DNA from: an uncultured Olsenella sp.
Lineage (GTDB): Bacteria > Actinomycetota > Coriobacteriia > Coriobacteriales > Atopobiaceae
Length of the DNA stretch: 64,000 nt
Direction of reading: 5' to 3'
Assembly (NCBI GenBank): GCA_949290055.1
Contig: CASEQJ010000008.1
Location: forward strand, 1 to 64,000
The first letter of the stretch is position 1. Each line of letters starts with the position of its first letter. Position numbers and translations under genes: made by a program. The notes beneath the pieces were generated by a model, which made no database searches, was not told the DNA's origin, and saw only the letters and a list, made by a program, of their open reading frames with translations. Below, piece by piece: positions 39,501 to 47,700 of the stretch.

Positions 39501-39994
39501 AGGGCGGGCTCGGCAGCCTCGATGGCCTTAGCGATGACGGGACGCATGGCCTTCCACTCGGCAAGAGGCTTCTCGATGATCTCCCCGTGGAGCCACTTCT
39601 TATAGCCCGCGAACACAAGGTCCTCAAAAGCATCGTCATACTCGTCGATACCAGCAAGATCAAGAGCACGCTTGTAGCATTCCTGGGCGTCATACGTCCC
39701 AGAGTGCGTTTGAACTGTCGCGCCCGCACCCGACTTAGCCGCGAGGTACAGGTTGGACTTCGTGCCGCCCCTTTTTCCGCCGGCGAGGGTACGGTACTTG
39801 CCTGGGCTCACTCGAACGAGCTTGATGCTCTTGGCAAGCGCGTTGCCGCTCTGGTCTAGCAGCTGGCCATAGAGCTCGGCAATCTCCTTGGCATACCTCT
39901 CCTGCTCTTCAATGATTGCGTCGATCGTCTTCAGCGCCGCCTGAGCGGCTCTGATAATCTGCTGTGCCTCAAAGCTTGAGAATGAGCTGGACAT
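36572..39994 (-). CDS. Unrecognised 1140 aa protein with helix-hairpin-helix segment, inside split pglX
   Basis: No family is recognised. Visible layout: an N-terminal coiled-coil-prone helix (about 5-45), an alpha-helical region with a helix-hairpin-helix-type motif LPGVGPKTLDAIEAYL near residue 345, and a Pro/Ala/Lys-rich linker at about 510-550. Then comes a beta-rich domain (FSCAIPDGWTSEKDTGG onward, loosely like DcrB/PsbP folds) and a C-terminal domain of about 400 residues without known motifs. There is no Walker box, nuclease or methyltransferase signature. ATG 39994 has AAGGAGG upstream. It is followed 33 bp later by pglX-C. DNA binding is inferred from the hairpin motif only. Confidence 0.75.
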   Translation of the reverse strand: MSSSFSSFEAQQIIRAAQAALKTIDAIIEEQERYAKEIAELYGQLLDQSGNALAKSIKLVRVSPGKYRTLAGGKRGGTKSNLYLAAKSGAGATVQTHSGTYDAQECYKRALDLAGIDEYDDAFEDLVFAGYKKWLHGEIIEKPLAEWKAMRPVIAKAIEAAEPALQGGLTRLFMNSATKQAAFDALDKLQKMDVARIATHMDYWPTFSADRFSSKEALVYCFRHDEEDRGNILGCLQKEIDGFKMESADARPFSSEEAQQLLDRFQGIADVPASIAAAQGDVKNGIPSAIDEMRESDVLAQLALIPIDELGKQKTGAQVKRLQDAGVTTLADLYERLSSPEKGDLPGVGPKTLDAIEAYLNPIVGGIRKRWRLKLAADDKTDAAMLLLRTVQAYLELGSLHDRAQKALAGLKLLNDTQLEALRYAADPVDWLLADDGQVRAAGYAMEAANKQLEGEDGAWLVSMLGGSKVQRLASNLASISEARKAFRAHPDAFMDVIREIEPEVLASAEPVVADATPAEAPAPARQPKRKTTAKKPQHPMPAKTDADLLEQTKAFYKKFEGSTMMFLLAEDAPVFDAASKYSVSADAPRAEGAIFSCAIPDGWTSEKDTGGRAFVLVPGDHAGEGLESDIAILYGKTPVGEDYASNVQQYGMAPVLWAFCYAGRSYSANFTTEMHEVTARNCRCAVVQVPTADESCFEFYVYPYSLIGQDYLRITFYEPGDITFEQARTFVDSLARTVEIDGPITPAFLERFEERAAEASSLKEVDEVISPVLVALTTLCQQALDAALRFYASGVGEEAVAYEGLARACICGFNQYCDACAPLVGRIVTLLDTWIGIHPLDAGELGYCRNMLGSLSASAAVRPDAFADIKRTNPEFYGEIVPLCTPTPKQQVLLDRIDGLRASLGLPANESVADEQDGSTVPQGPDPVPAQGEGMDLVVFFLTFLSKSWFFFDEGDIAWDGMHHSVRAITWREPCLEQIEEHIEGVNVDFDGLDDVRSHFLRLVLSVEQDEGIRVPRGCIAPGVKKALPEGDLTGLTLVNLCESSQGLVFGGGYDRYEVCFDTRLSRGIPQFFSLVARTLWDLRECMVALKGRPFDIVFLATRSFDADEYLGEVDKPVTGAQECPMLMHVTDKPEIDLS

Positions 39995-40175
39995 TGGGAC
40001 CTCCTTAAAGCTTTATTCCGCCGACCAGGACGATAAGCTCGCACGTCTTGAGGCGACGCGCCGCTGCTGCGTTCGATTCCACCTATGCCGCCTCCCTGTA
40101 TGTAGAACATGTGTTTGCCTCTATTGTGACGAACTTGTGTTCTGGTTCGCATACAATTGATTCAACGCTTCGGCT

Positions 40176-40250
40176 TGTGGTATAAGGTTGATAGCTTTCC
40201 ACGCAAGGAGGGCTGTCTCTTAGCCGGGGGGTTTCCCTCGGCATTTTTAT
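40176..40250 (+). ncRNA. DUF3800-associated RNA element, copy 1
   Basis: A unit of about 75 nt upstream of the intact DUF3800 gene. It starts with GTGG, then TATAAGG and a closing CCAC, followed by AAGGAGG and a hairpin GCCGGGGG-TTT-CCCTCGGC with five T. Two further copies lie at 40970 and 41061. A set of candidate structured RNAs next to DUF3800 genes is known from the literature; assignment to one of those named motifs was not possible here. Confidence 0.7.
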
Positions 40251-40268
40251 TATGGAAGGGGCAGCCTG

Positions 40269-40940
40269 ATGCGAGAGCTCTCTATCTTCATAGACGAGTC
40301 GGGAGATATCGGCGACTGCTCCACTTTTTATCTGGTTGCACTCGTATTCCACGACCAAAGCGAGGATCTTCGCGGAGGCGTCGAGAAATACGTGCGCAGC
40401 CTCTCGGATTCTGGACTCGACGCTGTACCATTTCACTTCGCGCCGGTCATGCGCGGGCATGATCAATACGAAGCAATGACGCTCGATACTAGAAAAAGCT
40501 ACTTCTCCCACTTCCGCATCTTCGCCGAGCGAGCCCCCTACCACTACCATGTCCTGTGCTACGAGAAGAGTCAGTTTCCTAGCGTGTACAAACTTGCCGA
40601 GCGAATCGAAAAGAATCTCGAGGAGTTCATTAACTCCAGGCTGGAGTTCTTCCAAAGCTTTGACCACGTGAAAATCTACTACGACAACGGGCAGCAAATT
40701 GTTAAGCACGCCATCCATCAGGCGATTAGAAACTGTCTCTCTAAGCATGCGGCAATCTATCGAAATGCCAGGCCAAACGACTATCATCTCTTTCAGATAG
40801 CTGACTATGTCTGCGGAATCGAGCTTGCCGCCCTGCGATATGAGCGGCGCAGCGACAATCCGACCGACCATCGGTTCTTTGGAGACAAGCGGAGCTTTAC
40901 TAGAAACTACCTGCGAAGAATTCGCGAGAAAAACCTGTAG
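40269..40940 (+). CDS. DUF3800 domain protein
   Basis: A 223 aa protein with the DUF3800 hallmark near the N-terminus (LSIFIDESGDIGD) and later acidic and polar positions in KIYYDNGQQIVKHAI and QIADYVCGIELAALRYE. The fold is thought to resemble RNase H-like or transposase-like enzymes and its role is unknown; such genes are often mobile or defence-linked. It is on the plus strand, against all neighbouring island genes. ATG 40269 has GGAAGGGG upstream. Codon use is more AT-rich than the housekeeping genes, which suggests transfer. Confidence 0.9.
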   Translation: MRELSIFIDESGDIGDCSTFYLVALVFHDQSEDLRGGVEKYVRSLSDSGLDAVPFHFAPVMRGHDQYEAMTLDTRKSYFSHFRIFAERAPYHYHVLCYEKSQFPSVYKLAERIEKNLEEFINSRLEFFQSFDHVKIYYDNGQQIVKHAIHQAIRNCLSKHAAIYRNARPNDYHLFQIADYVCGIELAALRYERRSDNPTDHRFFGDKRSFTRNYLRRIREKNL

Positions 40941-40969
40941 GGAGCAGCGTCCGCCCATCCAACCTTGGT

Positions 40970-41042
40970 ATGTGATATAAGGAATATGGTCTTCCACACA
41001 GAGAGGACTTCCGGAGACTGGAGGTTTTCCCTCGGCGTTTTC
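40970..41042 (+). ncRNA. DUF3800-associated RNA element, copy 2
   Basis: Repeats the plan of copy 1: TGTG, ATATAAGGA, closing CACA, then GAGAGGA and a hairpin ending CCCTCGGCGTTTTC. The closing stem differs from copy 1 but still pairs (TGTG/CACA instead of GTGG/CCAC). No gene directly follows before copy 3. Confidence 0.65.
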
Positions 41043-41060
41043 TGGTTCTGCATTTCTATT

Positions 41061-41135
41061 TGCGATATAAGAAATGCAGGGTTTCCGTACAAGGAGATCC
41101 GTCAAGGGCCGGGGGATTCCCCCGGCATATTTTGT
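41061..41135 (+). ncRNA. DUF3800-associated RNA element, copy 3
   Basis: TGCG, ATATAAGAA, closing CGTA, AAGGAG, then a perfect hairpin GCCGGGGG-ATT-CCCCCGGC and a T-rich tail. It lies just before the broken DUF3800 gene at 41153. Confidence 0.68.
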
Positions 41136-41152
41136 GCCAGGGAGCGATATCT

Positions 41153-41243
41153 CCCGAAGGAGCTCTCCATCTTTGTAGATGAGTCCGGCGACCTCGGAGG
41201 AAAATCCAAGCACTACCTGTTCACCCCGGTTAGCGCTACGTAG
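41153..41243 (+). pseudogene. Remnant of a second DUF3800 gene
   Basis: The frame encodes KELSIFVDESGDLGGKSKHY and then stops after about eight more residues. It matches the first 20 codons of the intact neighbour at 40269 (LSIFIDESGDIGD), but the remaining 200 codons are missing. With RNA copy 3 in front, this is a decayed duplicate of the RNA-plus-DUF3800 unit. Confidence 0.78.
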
Positions 41244-41335
41244 CAGCAATCCTTTTTGGCAACCAGCATCGCTAAGAGTGAAGCCGCTCATCAGGCAATC
41301 AGCAAAACAGCCCACAGACAATCCATAGTCCATAG

Positions 41336-42235
41336 TTACCGGACCCACGATTCACCCAACATTTCAGCAAGTATTTGATAACCTTCTGGATAGCTATCTG
41401 CCGTAATTTGAAAAGGTTCTACACTGAGAGCGTGAAGAGCGCGCATTCTTCCCCTGTAAGCCGGCGAATCATTACTCGAAGAAGTATTTATATAATAGTA
41501 TGTAATATTATTTGCGTAATCATCCATATTGTTGCATGGTGCAAATATTGCAGCCCTCTGTGCTAGCAGCCACCAAAAATCAATCTCCGAGTAGTCGAGC
41601 TCTAAGCCAACTATGGCAACGTCCGTAGTGAATAGCAGCTCAGGCCACGTACCCGTGCCATTCGCTCCTCCCCTGATAATCTGAGTAAGGCCCTCCTTGT
41701 TCTCATCATTGGCGTCAGTGAAAAACGTATTTCGGATTTTTGTTATGAGCGAGATATAGTGTTCATGGCTCAGGCACAATGTGTTCTTCCATTTTCCAAG
41801 TCCGTGCGCATGGTAGAACTTGATACCGCTACTCTCACTAATAGGGGTTAGGATGTTTTTATATCCACCAGGGTTTTTGACAAGCTGGTCACAATCATAC
41901 ATTGACTCAAAGATACTGTCATAGTTTGTCGTTATTACATTAGTCATGCCCAAATTTCGAAATGACTGATGAATCATCCCTGCCGTTGCCTTGTCTATAT
42001 CATCGACGATGCCTGACATGTTCTCTCGAAGCCGTTTATACGCATCGCTAGACCGGTTGCCAATCATGCCGCCTAGATTCGCCGCGATTTGTTCAAAATC
42101 AATTGGATAAGGTATTTCATCTTCTTCAGTCGCTGTCGATCCAAGCTTCTTCATAAGCTCTGACCAGCTAACGCTATTATCCAGAGTCCTATTGAGCCCA
42201 TTTCCGAGAAGCAGCGTCTTTTCTTTCATCTTCAT
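41336..42235 (-). CDS. SIR2-like domain protein, probable NAD-consuming defence effector
   Basis: A 299 aa protein with a SIR2-like fold. The nucleotide-binding start is LLLGNGLNR at 8-16, followed by ITTNYDSIFE, KFYHAHGLGKW with the expected catalytic-type histidine, and a late AIVGLELDYSEIDFWWLL segment. Such proteins often degrade NAD in phage defence. ATG 42235 overlaps the pglX-N stop (TGATG), so it is translationally coupled; ATG 42229 is an alternative. The gene is clearly more AT-rich than the core BREX genes, which suggests separate acquisition. No partner effector is seen. Confidence 0.85.
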   Translation of the reverse strand: MKMKEKTLLLGNGLNRTLDNSVSWSELMKKLGSTATEEDEIPYPIDFEQIAANLGGMIGNRSSDAYKRLRENMSGIVDDIDKATAGMIHQSFRNLGMTNVITTNYDSIFESMYDCDQLVKNPGGYKNILTPISESSGIKFYHAHGLGKWKNTLCLSHEHYISLITKIRNTFFTDANDENKEGLTQIIRGGANGTGTWPELLFTTDVAIVGLELDYSEIDFWWLLAQRAAIFAPCNNMDDYANNITYYYINTSSSNDSPAYRGRMRALHALSVEPFQITADSYPEGYQILAEMLGESWVR

Positions 42236-44724
42236 CACACCAATGAATGACGTCTGAAATCCCAGGAGATTTCCTGAGAGTTCCAATCGGACTTCGACAG
42301 CGAAACCTCCTCTTTAACTATGCTCTGTACTTCCTCTGATGACAGCTCACTCTCCGCTATCGGAAGATGCCCGAGCGGGCCCTCGTGATAGTCAAGGGTT
42401 GGAGAAAGTATTGTTTGTAAGTGATTGACTACTGAGCTGTTCATAAATCCCAATAGATAGTTTGATTGGACAGAGTCAGCTGGAAGGCAAGCCGCTCCTT
42501 TGGTCTCAAACATAAAACCCTTAGGAGATTCTCGCATCGAAAAACGTGAACTAGAAATTGTCCCCCAGGTCAAACCCCCGCGAAAAGGCCAGGAGAAGGG
42601 TCTTGTTGGACTGATATCAGAGCCAGGGCAGTTTCTAATCGCTTCGCCATCGTTTTCCCAGTCGATAACAAACCAGTTGTTTCCAAACCACCTCCTAAAT
42701 CCTCCCCCCTTATTGCACGGAAACCACTTTCGCTTTGACGCGGCGGCATCTCCTATAGAAGTTGCAGTAATGCACATATGCTCGAAAGACGCTTCCCACC
42801 AGTAGCGCAAAAACGAGTCGTTGTCCCCGGTTCTCACACCGGAGTGAATTGGGCATTCATGTTTAAGTGGCGTTCCACATAAAAATGCCTTATGAACCGC
42901 CTCGCTGGCCCAATAGGCGATGGGGGTGCCGGGGATGTCGTGGAAGGTGGAGGCGTCGGCGCGGTAGAACCCGTGCAAGTCGCTGGGAAACTCAAGAGGC
43001 CCAGCCGTCTCATCAATTACGTCACATTGATCAACTCGCGTATAGGCACCCACAATGCCTGTCTCCGAATTAAAGAAAACTGTGGCACTCGTATTGAATG
43101 CAATGCGCATAACCATGTGACCCATATATAGCAGGGAGATAATCCCCTTTCGGTCGATCACGCGATTTCGAAGCCGCTCGAAGCTTCCAAGGAACATCCA
43201 CGAAGCCATAGTGACCATCGCCGAATAGCTCTGCCTATGTGCAAGTTTAAAACCGCGCTCAATAAAGCAAGTGCAAAGGTCGCTCTTGACGTCGGGGTAG
43301 TTCTTCTTGATCCAGCCGGACATAAAGGGGTTGAAGGAGCTGGAGCCCATGTAGGGAGGGTTGGCCACTACGACGTCGTAGCGGTTCGAAATCGCATTGA
43401 GGGCAGGCTCGATAGCCCTGAGGGATTCGGCGAGCTTGCTGTCCAGGAGGCTTTCACCGGCCTCCTGAGCAAGGACGTGAATCGAGTCGAGGTCCTTCTC
43501 GGTGAGCTTTACAAGACTGCCGATCTCACCGAGGTGCTCGAGCTGTTCGGAGACGGACTTGGGCAGGTCTGCACCCTCACAGTCGATGGACTGGAAGACA
43601 TGGATTCTCGCCGTCACGTCGCGCTTGAGGAAACGGCGGTCGTGCTCTCGTGCGCGCATGGCGAGCACGAGGGAGGCGATTTGCGCCGCACGCTCGTCAA
43701 TCTCGAAACCTGTGAGGTTCTTCTTGAGAATGAGCTCGGGGATCTCGGAGGGGCGGTAGCCGCGCTCCTCGTACATGGCATAGAGCAGCTCGAAGGCATA
43801 CGAGAGAATGTGGCCCGATCCGCAGGCGGGGTCGCAGAAGGTGATGTCCTCGGGGCCGCTGATGCGAATGAAATCCTCGTGCTCGTCATCCGGGGCGATG
43901 AAGTACTTCATCTGGTCCTTGAGATGCGAGTCCGGATTGTTGAGCATCCAGAGGCGACCGAGGGAGTTATCCACGAGATACTGGACAATCCACTTGGGCG
44001 TGAAGAGCTGCGTCGCAGGGGCAAGGTCGTCGACTGACGCCTTGCGCTTTGACTTGAAGAAGTCGTCCTTGCGCTCGGAGTTGTAGAACTGGTACATCCA
44101 GCCGAGAACCTCGACGTCCTGCCAGGTCTCCTCGGGGATGTCCGCCACGAGGTGGTAGAGCACGTCATTCTCGCCCGTGCGAAGGAGGCCGTCCGGAAGC
44201 ATGAGCTCGTCGGCGGCACCGAGGTGGGAAAAGACCTCGGGAAGGGCGTCGGCGAGCTCGTTGCACTGGGCGAGGAGGATGAGGCGGAAGAGGCCCTCGT
44301 CGTCAGCGGCATCCATGAGGTCGAAGATGCGTGCCTTGTCGAGGCCGGGAAGCTCAATCTCGGAGGCCACGCGGAGGCAGTCAGGGCGGAAGCTTCCGTC
44401 CGCCGCGCAGGAGAGCATGCGGACGCGGCTGGGCAGATAGTCGTGAAGCTCCATGTAGCGAATGGCCGCAAAGCGGTTGAACCAGGTGTAGGCCATCTCC
44501 TCAAGGAAGTGGGTGTAGCCGCACTCCTCGATGCGAGCGTAGAGCGTCGCACGCTGGCTTTTCTCGGCAGCGGTGAGGACGGTGCCGCTCACCACATCGG
44601 AGTCGGCGGGATTTTCGGTGCGAGCATCGTCGGTGAGGCCGTACCTGCGACAGCGCAGGTCCACGGCCTCCATGAGGCGATTGCGAGCCCAGGGACAGAA
44701 CTTCTCGAGCGTCTTGGTGTCCAC
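42235..44724 (-). CDS. pglX: PglX N-terminal part: adenine-specific DNA methyltransferase of BREX
   Basis: An 829 aa protein carrying the catalytic part of BREX methyltransferase PglX. AdoMet motif I is DPACGSGHIL near residue 298 and motif IV is NPPYMGS near 454, both typical of N6-adenine enzymes. The target-recognition region (about 500-829) is lower in GC than the catalytic part. The protein stops after SWDFRRHSLV with two TGA codons, exactly where a full-length PglX continues into its C-terminal domain, which here is encoded at 35564-36538. The start is GTG 44724 with GGGGAGAGG upstream. It lies 16 bp after brxC. Confidence 0.93.
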   Translation of the reverse strand: MDTKTLEKFCPWARNRLMEAVDLRCRRYGLTDDARTENPADSDVVSGTVLTAAEKSQRATLYARIEECGYTHFLEEMAYTWFNRFAAIRYMELHDYLPSRVRMLSCAADGSFRPDCLRVASEIELPGLDKARIFDLMDAADDEGLFRLILLAQCNELADALPEVFSHLGAADELMLPDGLLRTGENDVLYHLVADIPEETWQDVEVLGWMYQFYNSERKDDFFKSKRKASVDDLAPATQLFTPKWIVQYLVDNSLGRLWMLNNPDSHLKDQMKYFIAPDDEHEDFIRISGPEDITFCDPACGSGHILSYAFELLYAMYEERGYRPSEIPELILKKNLTGFEIDERAAQIASLVLAMRAREHDRRFLKRDVTARIHVFQSIDCEGADLPKSVSEQLEHLGEIGSLVKLTEKDLDSIHVLAQEAGESLLDSKLAESLRAIEPALNAISNRYDVVVANPPYMGSSSFNPFMSGWIKKNYPDVKSDLCTCFIERGFKLAHRQSYSAMVTMASWMFLGSFERLRNRVIDRKGIISLLYMGHMVMRIAFNTSATVFFNSETGIVGAYTRVDQCDVIDETAGPLEFPSDLHGFYRADASTFHDIPGTPIAYWASEAVHKAFLCGTPLKHECPIHSGVRTGDNDSFLRYWWEASFEHMCITATSIGDAAASKRKWFPCNKGGGFRRWFGNNWFVIDWENDGEAIRNCPGSDISPTRPFSWPFRGGLTWGTISSSRFSMRESPKGFMFETKGAACLPADSVQSNYLLGFMNSSVVNHLQTILSPTLDYHEGPLGHLPIAESELSSEEVQSIVKEEVSLSKSDWNSQEISWDFRRHSLV

Positions 44725-44740
44725 GGTCCTCTCCCCTTCC

Positions 44741-47700
44741 CTAGCTCAACTGGATAGCGTCGTTGCCGTCGAGCGCCTCGAGCAGGCGGCTGCGAATCTC
44801 CTCGACGTAGGCGTTGACCTCGTCCTCGTTGGTAAGGCGCTTGGGCGGGCAGATGCGCTCCCTGCCGAGACGGCGCACGCGGACCTTGGGAGGCTCGGGC
44901 GCGGACGTCGTCGTTGAAACGGGTGTCTTGGGCCTGTTCCTCCGCTCCACCTCGCGATCAACATCCGCGTAGAAGGTTCTCTGGTCGTTAGAAAGCTTGG
45001 TCTTGAGGGCGTCAAGCGCGGTAAGCGATGTCGAGGTATTGACGGAGTTTCTCCGCTCGAGCTCGGTCTGTGCGATTGCGGAGAGCTGGACGTCCTTGGA
45101 CTCGGCGTATGCCTTGATATCCTCGTACATGTCCTTGACCTGGTCGAGCATGTCGGTCTTCTTGGCGGAGAGCAGCCCGTTGTAGGCGTCCTCGACGGTC
45201 TGGCACGCCGGGACGAGCTCGCGAATGCGCCGGTAGGGTCGCTGCTGGGAGAGCACGTCCTTGATCGTGGCGAGGGCCTGCGCAGCCTCCTCGTTGCTGT
45301 CCAGGTACTCGTGCTCGGGGGCCATGCGCTTGACGAGCCTGAGCGCACGGTCAAAGAGCTCGCGCTGGTTGCTGAAGAAGCCCTCCACGTCCTCGAGGCC
45401 CTCAGCGGCGTCCGCCAGGTCATCGTCCTTGCGAGCGATAACCGGGAGCAGGTCCGTGGGGTCGGGGCCGGCGGAGAGGACCTCGTCGAGCAGCTCAATG
45501 GCGTTTGCCACCTCGGACCTGCCAGGGTACTCGTGGCCGCGGTACTCGACGTCGAGCAGGCGCTTGAGCTCGCCCCTTCTGGCGACGAGCAGCTCGCAGG
45601 CGTGCTTGGTCAGCTCGTCCTCGCCCGTGGGGACGTCGCTCGCGTGGCAGAAGTCCATCACCGCCTCGCGTGCGGTAAGCCGTGTTGCCTCGGAGACGAA
45701 GACGCGTCGCTCGATCGTGGCCTTTCTCACCTCGCTCTTCTTGCGCAGGCAGTCGATGGCCTTGGGGGAGCCCAGATCGAGCGCCGCGCCCGCGTAGCGG
45801 AGCTTGGCCCTTCCCTGGACGAGAAGCTCCGCCACCACGGCGGCGATGTCCTGCTCGCGCCAGCCATAGGGCTTCTCGCTAAAGCGCTTCTGAACGTCCT
45901 CCATGGTGGTGGAAAGCTGACGGCTGGACTGAAGGCCGAGGTAGGCGTCTACCTCGTCGATGGCGCTCTGGTTGGGCTGCTGGCCCTCGAGGGCTTGCGC
46001 TTGCCCGTTGAGGATCGCGCGAATCTCTGCGTCCGAGTGGTAGAAGGTGTCTATGTAGGAGAGCTTGGGATAGGTGCCGTCCACGAGGCGCCCGACGCAC
46101 TCCTCCACCATCTTGCGGGCGGACGTGGTGCCGGCGGGACGGACCTCCTCGCCCGCCGCGTAGAAGGCGCCCCTGCGGACGGCCTCCTCGATGAGCTCCT
46201 TGGCGCGGCGCTCGAGCGCGGTACGCTCCTGGTTCTTCTCGCGAATGATGCGCTGCTGGTTCTCTGGCAGGTTGGCGATGTTCTGGGTGGAGACGAAGCG
46301 GTCGATCTTTGCCGCCTCGAGCAGGCAGTCGTAGTAGCCAATCTCGTCGGAGAGCACGACGATCGCCTCGCCGCCCGAGGAGCGCAGGATGAGACCGGCG
46401 CGATCGGTGGCACCGCGCTCGGCGAGCGCCGTCATGACGCGCAGCGTGAGGCCGTCCGCCTGGTTGATGCGGGTCTCGTCCACCCACTCCTCGACGGGGA
46501 AGTTGTTCTCCCCCACCGCGAGCTTGGGCGCGGGGAAGACGTTGTCATAGAAGACGTCCGCGATCTTCTTCACGATGCGCGCGGAGTCAACCTCCGTGCG
46601 CGCGATCTGACGGGCGATCTCCTGCTCGTCGTCCGTGAGGAACTGGTAGGTCTCGCCGTTGCGGCTCACGTAGTTCTCGCGCACGAGGCGCTCGAGCGAG
46701 GCCTGGGTGCGCTCGCGCAGCGCCACGCGGTCGGCGCGCACGTCGTCGGTCATGAGGGTGACAATGTTGCCCACGTTGAGCTTGACGTCGTCAACCCAGC
46801 GCAGCAGGAAGAGGAGCTTGAGCACGGGCACGTCCTCCGGCTCCAGTCCCTCATGGGCGGCAGCGGCCTCCTCGGCGCGATTGATGACGCGGCGGATGTG
46901 CCCCTCGAGGAAGGTCTGGACCGTGTCGTAGAACATCCAGAACGGCACGAGGGCGTTCTCGTCCCTCTCCTCCACGCGCTGGGCCGCCTCCTGGAAGCCG
47001 GAGAGCATGGAGCGCTCGCCGCTGGAGAGGTGCTTGCCGGAGCTGCCGTGCTTGCGGAGCTCCGTCATGACCTTCTGCATGAGGGTGAACTGGTAGTCGG
47101 CAAAGGGGAAGGTCTCGGCAAAGTCCTCCGCTCCGTCGTAGCCATGAAGGTCCGAGACGGCGCCCTCAAAGGTGAAGAGGTTGCGCAGGACCGCCGAGCT
47201 TTGGCCGTACTGCATGGTGAGTAGGCTCGCGGCGTCCGGCGTCTTGGCGAGCACGCGGCGCTTGATGACCTCGTCGGCGCTCGAGCTGGAGAGCGAGAGG
47301 CGCGTGTTGAAGCGGCCCTGGATTCTTGAGAAGTCGTCCGAGGCGACTCGGGTAACCTCGTCTATTGCCTCTTGACTCGTAACCATTACCCAGACGCGAC
47401 CGCCGCAGATATCCCCAATCTTCTCAACGATTCCCTGCAGGTTCAACATAAGGTTGGTGTCTGATCCGATGAACTGACCAATCTCGTCAACCATGAAGAG
47501 AAGTCTGAACTGACCACCGTTTTCTGCAGATCGGGCACACACATACTCGTTGATCTGGTCAACAAGCAAGTCAATAGGGACGCTCTCCTTCTCCTTGTCG
47601 CTGAACCAGTACTTTGCGTCCTCCTCGGTCATTACCTGCGACTCAACGAGCGCATCGACAATTTTTTGTCGGCGATACTTGTATTTCTTTCTATCGTCCA

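Noticed and set aside
40083-41348. 421-codon minus-strand frame across the DUF3800 region
   Set aside because: It is antisense to the intact DUF3800 gene, which has the clear DESGD motif and its own ribosome site.
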